From NCBI GenBank assembly GCA_964472855.1, contig CAYYMJ010000016.1, forward strand, positions 1 through 53,297: a stretch of 53,297 nucleotides of DNA, given 5' to 3'. Origin of the DNA: Tranquillimonas sp964472855. Lineage in GTDB: Bacteria; Pseudomonadota; Alphaproteobacteria; Rhodobacterales; Rhodobacteraceae. Position numbers and translations under genes: made by a program. The notes under the pieces were generated by a model. It saw only the letters and a program-made list of their open reading frames with translations, did no database searches and was not told where the DNA came from. Every line of letters starts with the position of its first letter. Position 1 is the stretch's first letter. Below are positions 8,198-15,492 of this stretch, one piece after another.

Positions 8198-8218
8198 CGA
8201 TTTTTCGACGAAAAATCG
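8198..8218. repeat. 21-bp AT-rich perfect palindrome
   Basis: CGATTTTTCG (8198-8207) and CGAAAAATCG (8209-8218) are perfect inverted repeats around one central base. It starts 1 bp past the stop codon of the minus-strand membrane protein and lies between convergent genes, so a transcription-ending or mRNA-stabilising hairpin is likely. The AT-rich stem is out of character with the local GC content. Confidence 0.6.
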
Positions 8219-8219
8219 C

Positions 8220-8654
8220 TCAGGCCGGGTTGGCTGCCGGCCGGGCGGGCCGGCGCAGAACCACCGCGAACAGCAGCAGAAAGCTGACATTGGCCACTGC
8301 GTTGACCGGCACCCCGGCCAGCAGCGACCCGCCGCTGTCGATCACGAACCACAGCCCCACCGATCCCAGCACCACACGGCGGATCTCGGCCGGCATCAGC
8401 AGCAGCGGCCGCCCCGCCAGCATCCAGATCATCGCCCCCCAGCCGGCCATCACTCCGCCCCCGACCGCGCTTAGCAGTCGTGTTTCGCCGGCGCGGCCGG
8501 TTTGTTGGCCATCCAGCGGCCAGATCACCAGATCCGCCAAAAAGACCGTCGCGCCAGCCGTTGGCGGCCAGGCCGCAAGACAGACCAGCAGCCCGAACCC
8601 CATCACCAGCAGGCCGGAAAAGCGCAGCCACCATTGTTGCCGTTCAACCGTCAT
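8220..8654 (-). CDS. small four-helix membrane protein
   Basis: A 144-residue integral membrane protein with about four hydrophobic segments (about 9-28, 57-77, 91-108 and 113-130) and short charged ends. I do not recognise its family. ATG 8654 is preceded by AAGGAG at good spacing. It is divergent from the XRE/MmyB-type regulator, with 109 bp between the start codons, and a perfect 15-bp palindrome lies in between, so the regulator probably controls it. A perfect 21-bp palindrome follows its stop codon. Confidence 0.75.
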   Translation of the reverse strand: MTVERQQWWLRFSGLLVMGFGLLVCLAAWPPTAGATVFLADLVIWPLDGQQTGRAGETRLLSAVGGGVMAGWGAMIWMLAGRPLLLMPAEIRRVVLGSVGLWFVIDSGGSLLAGVPVNAVANVSFLLLFAVVLRRPARPAANPA

Positions 8655-8715
8655 TGTGAGTCTCCTTGTCACGATTGCTCGCACCGGTATGCGGAACCGG
8701 CGCCTGGCAAAACAA

Positions 8716-8730
8716 TTACCTTCAAGGTAA
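8716..8730. promoter_or_regulatory. candidate operator, TTACCTT-C-AAGGTAA
   Basis: TTACCTT (8716-8722), one base, then AAGGTAA (8724-8730) form a perfect inverted repeat in the divergent promoter region. It is 33 bp upstream of the regulator ATG and 61 bp upstream of the membrane protein ATG. A TATGAT at 8753-8758 is only 5 bp before the regulator start, which would give a leaderless mRNA with the palindrome at or just upstream of its -35 region. Binding by the adjacent XRE protein is inferred. Confidence 0.6.
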
Positions 8731-8763
8731 GTGCATTGCGGCGGTGTTGGTCTATGATGCCGC

Positions 8764-9525
8764 ATGAACAGCTACGGCGACCTTCTGAAAGGCTGGCGGC
8801 AGACGCGGCACCTCAGCCAGCTTGGTCTCGCGGCCGAGGCGCAGGTGTCCTCGCGCCACATTTCCTTTCTCGAGACCGGGCGCTCGGGGCCCAGCCGCGG
8901 CATGGTCCTGCGCCTGTCCGAGGTTCTGGGTGTGCCCCGCGCCGCCCGCAACCTGATGCTGACAGCCGCCGGCCACGCCCCCGTCTATCGCAGCCGTGAT
9001 CTTGCCGATCCCGACATCCGCCCCTTGTGGTCAATGGTCGAACGCATGATCGCGCGGCACGACCCCTATCCCGCGCTGGTGATGGACCGGTTGTGGAGCG
9101 TCCTTGCCATGAACGATGCGGCAACGCGCCTGATGTCACCCAGCGGCATTGCCCCCGGGGTCAGCCTGCTGACGACCCTGCTTGCGGACAGCCCGGTTCG
9201 GCAGGCGGTCGAAAACTGGCCCGAGGTGGCCCATCATGCACTGATCCGTCTGCGCGGCGAATCTGTGGCGGCTGGCGGCATCGCCGAGTTTGCCCCGATG
9301 ATCGAAGCGCTCGAAGCCGACCCCGACCTGCGCGCCTTTGACGGGGCCGGCCACCTGCCCGCCGTCGTTCCGGCCATCTACCGGCTGGGCGATCTGCGCC
9401 TGTCGCTGGTATCCACGTTCGCCCAGTTCGGCAGCGCCGAGGATATCGCGCTGAGCGAGATGAAGATCGAGATGATGTTTCCCGCCGACGACGCCACCCG
9501 CCAGTTTCTGGAAGCCGCCGGCTGA
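8764..9525 (+). CDS. XRE-family regulator with MmyB-type ligand-binding domain
   Basis: A 253-residue transcription factor. The N-terminal helix-turn-helix (about 5-62, LLKGWRQTRHLSQLGLAAEA... HISFLETGRSGPS) is XRE-type; the rest (about 90-250) fits the MmyB-like domain (PF17765), a PAS-like fold that in the structurally known member binds a fatty acid. It is divergent from a small membrane protein, with a palindromic candidate operator in between. The inducer is unknown. I see no ribosome binding site before ATG 8764, and TATGAT lies 5 bp upstream, which agrees with leaderless expression. Confidence 0.85.
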   Translation: MNSYGDLLKGWRQTRHLSQLGLAAEAQVSSRHISFLETGRSGPSRGMVLRLSEVLGVPRAARNLMLTAAGHAPVYRSRDLADPDIRPLWSMVERMIARHDPYPALVMDRLWSVLAMNDAATRLMSPSGIAPGVSLLTTLLADSPVRQAVENWPEVAHHALIRLRGESVAAGGIAEFAPMIEALEADPDLRAFDGAGHLPAVVPAIYRLGDLRLSLVSTFAQFGSAEDIALSEMKIEMMFPADDATRQFLEAAG

Positions 9526-9619
9526 CCGCCGCTTGTGAACGCTTTTCTGCCGCAGCCCGCACTTCGCGCGCCGCGCGCGCACAGCTATGGTACGCCGAAT
9601 CCAGACAACGAGCCCGCCC

Positions 9620-11662
9620 ATGAGCCGCGACGACCCCCTTGTCATCTTCACGCCCTCGGGCAAACGCGGCCATGTCGCCCCGGGCACCACCGTGCTCGAC
9701 GCCGCCCGGCGGCTTGGCGTCGACCTGGACTCGGTTTGCGGCGGGCGCGGGATCTGTTCGCGCTGTCAGATCAGCCCGGCCTTTGGCCAGCACGCCAAGC
9801 ATGGGCTGACCGTGTCGCCCGACGCCCTGTCCGAATGGAACCCGGTCGAAGAACGCTATGACCGGGTGCGTGGTCTGCAACAGGGCCGCCGCCTGGGCTG
9901 TCAGGCACAAATCCTGGGCGACGTGGTGCTTGACGTGCCACCCGAAAGCCAGGTGCATCGCCAGGTGGTGCGCAAGGACGTCACGGCGCGCGAGATCGAA
10001 ATGGATCCCGCCACCCGCCTGCTTTACGTCGAGGTGACCGAGCCCGACATGCACGACCCCTCGGGCGACCTCGAGCGTCTGGCCGCCGCGCTTGACAGCG
10101 ACTGGCAGACCGGCCCCGTCACCGCCCCCCTGAACATCCTGTCGCGGCTGCAGTCGGTGTTGCGGGCCGGCGAATGGACGGTCACGGTGGCCCTGTTCAA
10201 GGATCATACCGACGCCCCGGCCCGGATCATCGATATCTGGCCGGGCTATCACGAAGGCCGCCTTTACGGGCTGGCGGTCGATATCGGCTCGACCACCATC
10301 GCCGCCCATCTCAGCGACCTCAGGAACGGCGACGTTCTGGCCTCGGCCGGCCTGATGAACCCCCAGATCCGCTTTGGCGAAGACCTGATGAGCCGGGTAA
10401 GCTATGCCATGATGAACCCCGGCGGCGCGGCGGAAATGACCGCCGCCGTGCGCACAGCGCTGGGCACGCTGATCGCGGAAACGTCGGGCGAGGCCGGGGT
10501 CGAGGCGCGGGCCATCGTCGAGTGTGTCTTCGTCATGAACCCGGTCATGCATCACCTGTTGCTTGGCATCGACCCGGTTGAACTGGGCCAGGCCCCGTTT
10601 GCCCTGACCACGGCCGAGCCGGTTTTCTGCACCACGGCCGAGCTTGGCCTGTCCGGCGTCGCCGACAACGCCCGCGTCTATGTGCTGCCCTGTATCGCCG
10701 GCCACGTGGGCGCCGATGCGGCCGCCGTGGCCCTGTCGGAGGCGCCGGAAGAACAGGACGAGTTGTCGCTGATCGTCGATGTCGGCACCAATGCCGAGAT
10801 CCTGCTGGGCGACCGCCAGGGCGTGCTGGCCTGTTCCTCGCCCACCGGCCCGGCCTTTGAAGGGGCGCAAATCAGCTCGGGGCAACGGGCGGCACCGGGG
10901 GCGATCGAAAAAATCCGCATCGATCCGGTCACGAAAGAACCGCGCTTTCGAGTCATCGGGTCCGAGCTGTGGTCGGACGAGCCGGGGTTCGCCGCGGCAA
11001 CGGCGGCATCCGGCGTCACCGGCATCTGCGGCTCGGGCATCATCGAGGCGGTGGCCGAAATGCGCCTCGCCGGCCTGGTCGACGGGCGCGGCCTGATCGG
11101 ATCGGCCGAGCAGACCGGCACCCCGCGTTCCGTGCCCGAAGGGCGGACGCATTCCTATCTTATCCACGACGGCTCGGCCCAGGGCGGCCCGCGCGTCACC
11201 GTGACCCAAGGCGACATTCGCGCCATCCAGCTTGCCAAGTCGGCCCTTTATGCCGGCGCACGGCTGCTGATGGACGAACGCGGCGTCGACCGGGTCGAAC
11301 GGATCGTGCTGGCCGGCGCCTTCGGGGCCCATATCTCGCCGCGGCATGCAATGGTGCTGGGCATGATCCCAGATGCACCGCTGGACAAGGTGAGCAGCGC
11401 CGGCAACGCCGCGGGCACCGGGGCCCGCATCGCCCTGCTGAACCGTGCGGCCCGGGCCCGGATCGAAGGGCTGGTGCGCCGCATCCGCAAGGTCGAAACC
11501 GCGATCGAGCCACGCTTCCAGGAACATTTCGTCGCCGCCAACGCCCTGCCGCACGCGTCCGACCCGTTCCCGGAATTGCGAAAGGTGGCCGCGATCCCGG
11601 ACCTCACTTTCGTTGCCGGCGGGCAGGACGGCGCCCCCCGCCGCCGGCGGCGACGGGGCTGA
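9620..11662 (+). CDS. 2Fe-2S ferredoxin/ASKHA corrinoid-activating protein (RACo-like)
   Basis: A 680-residue reductive activator of corrinoid proteins. An N-terminal 2Fe-2S ferredoxin domain has Cys40, Cys46, Cys49 and Cys94 (VCGGRGICSRCQ... GCQ). A linker follows, then the DUF4445/ASKHA ATPase domain with GLAVDIGSTTIAAHL near residue 216, LIVDVGTNAEILLG and VLAGAFGAHISPR. Such proteins use ATP to drive reduction of Co(II) to Co(I) in methyltransferase corrinoid proteins. Its proximity to the methyl-THF methyltransferase operon supports a demethylation pathway. The C-terminal tail is Arg-rich. ATG 9620 is chosen because the ferredoxin fold begins almost at once; the ribosome binding site is weak. 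Confidence 0.9.
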   Translation: MSRDDPLVIFTPSGKRGHVAPGTTVLDAARRLGVDLDSVCGGRGICSRCQISPAFGQHAKHGLTVSPDALSEWNPVEERYDRVRGLQQGRRLGCQAQILGDVVLDVPPESQVHRQVVRKDVTAREIEMDPATRLLYVEVTEPDMHDPSGDLERLAAALDSDWQTGPVTAPLNILSRLQSVLRAGEWTVTVALFKDHTDAPARIIDIWPGYHEGRLYGLAVDIGSTTIAAHLSDLRNGDVLASAGLMNPQIRFGEDLMSRVSYAMMNPGGAAEMTAAVRTALGTLIAETSGEAGVEARAIVECVFVMNPVMHHLLLGIDPVELGQAPFALTTAEPVFCTTAELGLSGVADNARVYVLPCIAGHVGADAAAVALSEAPEEQDELSLIVDVGTNAEILLGDRQGVLACSSPTGPAFEGAQISSGQRAAPGAIEKIRIDPVTKEPRFRVIGSELWSDEPGFAAATAASGVTGICGSGIIEAVAEMRLAGLVDGRGLIGSAEQTGTPRSVPEGRTHSYLIHDGSAQGGPRVTVTQGDIRAIQLAKSALYAGARLLMDERGVDRVERIVLAGAFGAHISPRHAMVLGMIPDAPLDKVSSAGNAAGTGARIALLNRAARARIEGLVRRIRKVETAIEPRFQEHFVAANALPHASDPFPELRKVAAIPDLTFVAGGQDGAPRRRRRRG

Positions 11663-11697
11663 CGCGGACTGCGCCTGCGGCGCAGCAATTCCTGCTT

Positions 11698-11719
11698 GCC
11701 CGTCCCTCGCGGGACGGGC
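11698..11719 (+). terminator. GC hairpin after the ASKHA gene
   Basis: GCCCGTCCC (11698-11706), loop TCGC, GGGACGGGC (11711-11719): a perfect 9-bp stem 36 bp past the ASKHA stop codon. No T-run follows, but position and strength suggest transcription termination or 3'-end protection. Confidence 0.6.
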
Positions 11720-11722
11720 GAT

Positions 11723-11788
11723 GCCTCCGGCGGGGATATTTCCGCCAAGATGATGGATCACTGCATCATCATCTTGGTTCAAATATCC
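11723..11788. repeat. intergenic repeat, copy 2 plus inverted partial copy
   Basis: GCCTCCGGCGGGGATATTT-CCGCCAAGATGATG on the plus strand (11723-11755) is the reverse complement of copy 1 at 3511-3543 apart from two bases. A partial copy in the opposite direction follows at 11767-11788 (CATCATCTTGG-TTC-AAATATCC). The two halves can fold: GGATATTT (11734-11741) with AAATATCC (11781-11788), and CCAAGATGATG (11745-11755) with CATCATCTTGG (11767-11777), around an 11-nt loop. Confidence 0.75.
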
Positions 11789-11897
11789 ATGTCGATGCGG
11801 CGCAACCCGTCCGGGGCTTGTCGAGAGGCGTTGCGCTGACAGGCGCTGGGGCATATGCGCCGCCAGCAGGTGCACTGGTATTTCTGGGGAGAGTTTC

Positions 11898-13121
11898 ATG
11901 GGGTTTCGCGGGCGAGAGATGTCGCTGGTCGAGTTCATCGTGCTTTTCGGGTTGATGACGTCGATCCTGGCCATGGGCACCGATGTCATGCTGCCGGCCT
12001 TGCCGGATATCGGCCGTGATCTCGGGGTGCGGGACCCCAATGGCCCCCAGTTGGTGATCACCGCCTTCTTTCTTGGCTTCGCGGGGGGCCAGATCCTTGT
12101 GGGGCCCTTGTCCGACCGGTTCGGGCGCCGGCCCGTGATCTTTGCGGGCTCGGCGCTGTTCGTGGCGGCCAGTTTCCTGTCGATGACAACCAGTGACTGG
12201 ACGATCATGCTGGCGGCCCGGTTCTTGCAGGGGCTGGGCGGGGCCGCGCCGCGGGTGGTGGCCGTGGCCATCGTGCGCGATCGTTTCGAGGGGCGCGCCA
12301 TGGCCCAGGTGATGAGCGCCATCATGGCTGTCTTCATCCTGACCCCGGTCGTGGCGCCGGCGCTGGGGCAGTTGCTGATCGCGATCGGCGGCTGGCGGGC
12401 GTGTTTTGCGGCCCTGGTCGTGCTGGCGGCGGTGACGATGCTGTGGTTCGGGCTGCGCCAGCCCGAAAGTCTGGCGGTCGGGGACCGCCAGCCGCTGACC
12501 CGGGGCAACCTGGCGCGTGGGATCGGCCGGATCGTCGCCAGCCGGCAGGCGGTGGGCTATACCTTGGCCGCGGGTTTCGCCTTTGGGCCCATGATCGGCT
12601 ATCTGAGTTCGGCGCAGCAGGTTTTCCAGGTTGCCTATGACACCGGCGCCTTGTTCGTGGTCTATTTCGGCGTATCGGCGCTGTCGATCGGGCTGGCTTC
12701 GCTGGTGAACGCGCGATTGGTGATGCGGTATGGCATGCGTCGGCTGACGGCGGTCGCGCTTGGGGCGATGACTATGCTGGGACTGGCATTGTCGCTGGTC
12801 GTGGTGTTGACCGGCGGGCAGCCGGGGCTGCCGCTTTTCATGGGCTGGCTTCTGGCATCGTTCTTTTGCCTTGGCACCCTTTTCGGCAACCTCAACGCGC
12901 TGGCCATGGAGCCTTTGGGGGCCATCGCCGGGCTTGGGGCGGCGTTCGTGGGGTCGGTGTCGACCTTTGTGGGCCTTGGCTTTGGGCTGGTCATCGGGCA
13001 GGGCTTTGACGGCAGCGCCGCGCCGGTGATCTTTGGTTTCGCGCTGGGCGGTTGCGCGGCTATCGTGATCATGACCCTGACCGAGCGATCCATGGTACGG
13101 GCCGGCCAGCCTTTGCGATAG
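11898..13121 (+). CDS. MFS multidrug exporter, Bcr/CflA type
   Basis: A 407-residue, 12-TM major facilitator transporter. Motif A after TM2 is clear (GPLSDRFGRRPVIFAG, about 71-86); Asp in TM1 (MGTDVMLPALP) and the sequence RFLQGLGGAAPRVVA in TM4 are typical of the Bcr/CflA drug:H+ antiporter group. Probable substrates are small drugs or metabolites such as bicyclomycin, chloramphenicol or cysteine, but the sequence does not say which. A GGGGAGAG precedes ATG 11898. The last 15 bases of the gene are part of a 24-bp tandem duplication that continues past the stop codon. Confidence 0.9.
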   Translation: MGFRGREMSLVEFIVLFGLMTSILAMGTDVMLPALPDIGRDLGVRDPNGPQLVITAFFLGFAGGQILVGPLSDRFGRRPVIFAGSALFVAASFLSMTTSDWTIMLAARFLQGLGGAAPRVVAVAIVRDRFEGRAMAQVMSAIMAVFILTPVVAPALGQLLIAIGGWRACFAALVVLAAVTMLWFGLRQPESLAVGDRQPLTRGNLARGIGRIVASRQAVGYTLAAGFAFGPMIGYLSSAQQVFQVAYDTGALFVVYFGVSALSIGLASLVNARLVMRYGMRRLTAVALGAMTMLGLALSLVVVLTGGQPGLPLFMGWLLASFFCLGTLFGNLNALAMEPLGAIAGLGAAFVGSVSTFVGLGFGLVIGQGFDGSAAPVIFGFALGGCAAIVIMTLTERSMVRAGQPLR

Positions 13122-13154
13122 GCGACGATTCAGCCTTTGCGACAGGCGACGATC
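13107..13154. repeat. 24-bp tandem duplication at the MFS gene end
   Basis: Two copies of a 24-bp unit starting CAGCCTTTGCGA lie at 13107-13130 and 13131-13154, with one internal and one terminal mismatch. The first copy includes the last codons and stop of the MFS gene; the second is intergenic and forms the left arm of the hairpin at 13137-13170. Confidence 0.8.
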
Positions 13155-13170
13155 ATGTCGCCTGTCGCAA
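13137..13170 (+). terminator. 14-bp perfect hairpin after the MFS gene
   Basis: TTGCGACAGGCGAC (13137-13150), loop GATCAT, GTCGCCTGTCGCAA (13157-13170). It begins 15 bp past the stop codon of the MFS exporter and has no T-run. The left arm comes from the second unit of the 24-bp duplication, so the hairpin is built partly from duplicated coding sequence. Confidence 0.65.
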
Positions 13171-13219
13171 CCCGTTGCCCGCCGAACGCGACCGGCACGC
13201 CTGCCGCGCCGACCCCGGA

Positions 13220-13296
13220 TGACGCCACCGCCCGACAACGCCACCGCCCGACAACGCCACCGCCCGACAACGCCCCCGCCCGACAACACCCCCGTG
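13220..13296. repeat. 16-bp minisatellite
   Basis: About 4.5 units of a 16-bp repeat, CGACAACGCCACCGCC. Whole units are at 13233-13248, 13249-13264 and 13265-13280 (one change), with degenerate ends at 13220-13232 and 13281-13296. Intergenic; not spaced or structured like CRISPR. Confidence 0.85.
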
Positions 13297-13530
13297 GCAT
13301 CGACGGCAAAGCCGGCCGGCACATCGAGACGTGCGGCTATCTGTGCCGGCCGGCGCGGGGCGGCGCGGGGCCGGATTCTCGGCCGCAAGCGGGGGTGTTT
13401 CGATCGTCGCATGCCAACCCGACCTGCCTGTCGCGCCTTCCCTGGTCATTGGCGGCAAAAGAACAACGGCGGGGCGCCGGCTGGGGCCTTGCCCCGGCCG
13501 CCCGGCGACGATACCAAGCCGCAATGGGTC

Positions 13531-13604
13531 GCGGGTGTAGCTCAATGGTAGAGCAGGAGCTTCCCAAGCTTAAGACGAGGGTTCGATTCCCTTCACCCGC
13601 TCCA
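13531..13604 (+). tRNA. tRNA-Gly (anticodon CCC)
   Basis: Begins GCGGGTGTAGCTCAATGG, acceptor stem GCGGGTG/CACCCGC, anticodon loop TTCCCAA (anticodon CCC), T-arm GGTTCGATTCC, discriminator T and encoded CCA. The top of the anticodon stem has a G-A mismatch and a G-T pair. Confidence 0.95.
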
Positions 13605-13704
13605 ATCTTCCCGCCGGCCCGGATCAGGTTGCGTCGCTGCGCCGTTTTCCCCGCCGCGCTCTCGTGTTAGCAGGGGCGCGATTGCATCCTCGGAGGGCCT
13701 GCCC

Positions 13705-14952
13705 ATGACCTTTTTGCAGATTTCCTCGCTGTTGATCGTGCTGGCCGGAGCTTTTGGCGCCATCAATTACCTGTTCCTGCGCCTGCCCCCGGCCATCGGC
13801 ATTCTGGTGGTGGCGCTGGCGGCCTCGTTCGGGTTGCTGGGCGTCGACGCGCTGTTTCCCGCCCTCGGCATGGCCGACACCGTGCGCGGCATCGTCACCG
13901 GTATCGATTTTTCCGACGCGCTGCTGGAAGGCATGCTGGGGCTGTTGCTGTTTGCCGGGGCGCTGCATGTGAAGCTGGGCGATCTGCGGCAGGAATGGCT
14001 GGCGGTGTTCCTGATGGCCACTATCGGCATCGGCCTGTCCACGGTCGTGGCCGGGGTCGGGTTCAGCTGGATCACCGGCATGCCGCTGCTGATTGCGCTG
14101 GTGTTCGGGGCGCTGATTTCGCCCACCGACCCGGTCGCGGTTCTGGGCGTCCTGCGCGAGGCCAACCTGCAGCGGGCGCTGGAAACCAAGATCGCCGGGG
14201 AAAGCCTGTTCAACGACGGGGTCGGCTATGTCGTGTTTCTGGTGCTGGTCGGGCTGGCCTTTCCCGGCGACGATCAACATGCCGCCGGGCTGCAGGACGC
14301 GGCGATGCTGTTTCTGCAAGAGGCGCTGGGCGGCGCGATCCTGGGCATCGTGCTGGGTTGGCTGACCTTTCGCGTCATGCGCCGCATCGACGATTATCCG
14401 CTCGAGGTGCTGTTGACGCTGGGCCTGGCCTTTGGCGGCTATGAACTGGCGGTGTGGCTGCATGTGTCGGCCCCCATCACGGCGGTTTGCGCCGGTCTGC
14501 TGATCGGCGATGTCGGCACCAAATTCGGGATGAGCGAAGAGACCCGGAAATATGTCGATGCCTTCTGGAAGCTGATCGACGAGATCCTGAATGCCGTTCT
14601 GTTCCTGCTGATCGGGTTCGAGGTGTTCTCGGTCGTCTTCACCTCGGACGTGCTGGTGACGGGCGCGTTGTCGGTGGCGTTGGCCCTGGCGGCCCGGCTG
14701 ATGGCGGTGGCGGTGCCGATCCTGCTGTTGCGGCCGTTCCGGACCTTTTCGGCCGGGGTGATTCCCATCATGACATGGGGCGGGCTGAAGGGTGGCATCT
14801 CGGTGGCGCTGGCCCTGTCGTTGCCCGACAGCGAATGGAAACCGCTGATCCTGGCGTCGACCTATGTCGTCGTCATCTTCTCGATCGTCGTGCAGGGGCT
14901 GACCGTGGCCGGGCTGGCCAGCCGGCTTGGGCGCGAACCCGAACTGATGTAG
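13705..14952 (+). CDS. CPA1-family Na+/H+ antiporter
   Basis: A 415-residue membrane transporter with about 12 TM segments. The CPA1 ion-site motifs are present: ISPTDPVAVLGVL near residue 138 and ESLFNDGVGYVVF near 165; a further motif, WGGLKGGISVALALS, lies near residue 353. It exchanges cytoplasmic Na+ (or K+) for H+. It is single-function (no RCK or CNMP domain at the C-terminus, which stops at 415). It stands alone between tRNA-Gly and a Fur-family gene. Confidence 0.9.
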   Translation: MTFLQISSLLIVLAGAFGAINYLFLRLPPAIGILVVALAASFGLLGVDALFPALGMADTVRGIVTGIDFSDALLEGMLGLLLFAGALHVKLGDLRQEWLAVFLMATIGIGLSTVVAGVGFSWITGMPLLIALVFGALISPTDPVAVLGVLREANLQRALETKIAGESLFNDGVGYVVFLVLVGLAFPGDDQHAAGLQDAAMLFLQEALGGAILGIVLGWLTFRVMRRIDDYPLEVLLTLGLAFGGYELAVWLHVSAPITAVCAGLLIGDVGTKFGMSEETRKYVDAFWKLIDEILNAVLFLLIGFEVFSVVFTSDVLVTGALSVALALAARLMAVAVPILLLRPFRTFSAGVIPIMTWGGLKGGISVALALSLPDSEWKPLILASTYVVVIFSIVVQGLTVAGLASRLGREPELM

Positions 14953-15063
14953 CCCCGATCCCGCCATCGGCGGCGAAACCCCGCGCATGTGGCCACCGCT
15001 TTCAGTAGCGGGGTGCCGGCGAATCCTCTAAACAGCGGCCAACACCCCGGCCCGGACTGTCCC

Positions 15064-15492
15064 ATGACCGTTGAAACCATCACCGAACGCTGCGAATCGC
15101 GCGGGCTGCGCATGACCGGCCAGCGCCGCACCATCGCGGCCGTGCTTGAACACTCTGACGACCACCCGGACGTGGAAGAGCTTTATGCCCGCGCCTCGGC
15201 TCAGGATGCCGGCATTTCGCTGGCCACGGTCTATCGCACGGTCAAACTGTTCGAAGAGGCCGGGATCATCGACAAGCTTGAATTCGGGGACGGGCGCGCA
15301 CGCTATGAAGATGCCGAGCGCGAGCATCACGACCACCTGATCGACCTGAACAGCGGCGCCGTGATCGAGTTTGTCGATCCCGAGATCGAGGTCTTGCAGG
15401 AAAAGATCGCTCGCAAGCTGGGCTATCGGCTGAAAGGCCACCGGATGGAGCTGTATGGCGTGGCGTTGTCGCGCGATGGCGACGTCGATTGA
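15064..15492 (+). CDS. Fur-family metalloregulator (Fur/Mur)
   Basis: A 142-residue regulator: an N-terminal winged helix with TGQRRTIAAVLE and ISLATVYRTVKLFEEAGII, then the metal site EREHHDHLIDLNSGAVIEF. The CxxC zinc pairs of many Fur proteins are absent; this is common in alphaproteobacterial Fur/Mur, which in Rhodobacterales and rhizobia often sense manganese. I cannot tell Fe from Mn here. The stop codon overlaps the TTG start of an EamA transporter, so the two genes are probably co-translated. Confidence 0.88.
   Translation: MTVETITERCESRGLRMTGQRRTIAAVLEHSDDHPDVEELYARASAQDAGISLATVYRTVKLFEEAGIIDKLEFGDGRARYEDAEREHHDHLIDLNSGAVIEFVDPEIEVLQEKIARKLGYRLKGHRMELYGVALSRDGDVD

Larger units (their letters stand above)
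13122..13530. other. 409-bp intergenic stretch, no gene
   Basis: No convincing coding region. It holds the end of a tandem duplication, a long perfect hairpin (13137-13170) and 16-bp tandem repeats (13220-13296). The rest is GC-rich sequence in which I see no motif until tRNA-Gly begins at 13531. Confidence 0.6.

Noticed and set aside
9161..12508. A 1115-codon open frame on the minus strand
   Set aside because: It is antisense to the ASKHA protein and the MFS exporter, both clear genes, and its product is Arg/Pro/Ala-rich without domains. GC-rich codon use leaves long open shadow frames.
13220..13296. Possible CRISPR array
   Set aside because: Repeats are 16 bp with no unique spacers between them and no cas genes are nearby; it is a minisatellite.
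13681..13704. A further CceR-like site near GTGTTAGCAGG before the antiporter
   Set aside because: Only half of the palindrome is present (the TGTTAGC arm, just upstream at about 13664-13670), with no matching right arm.
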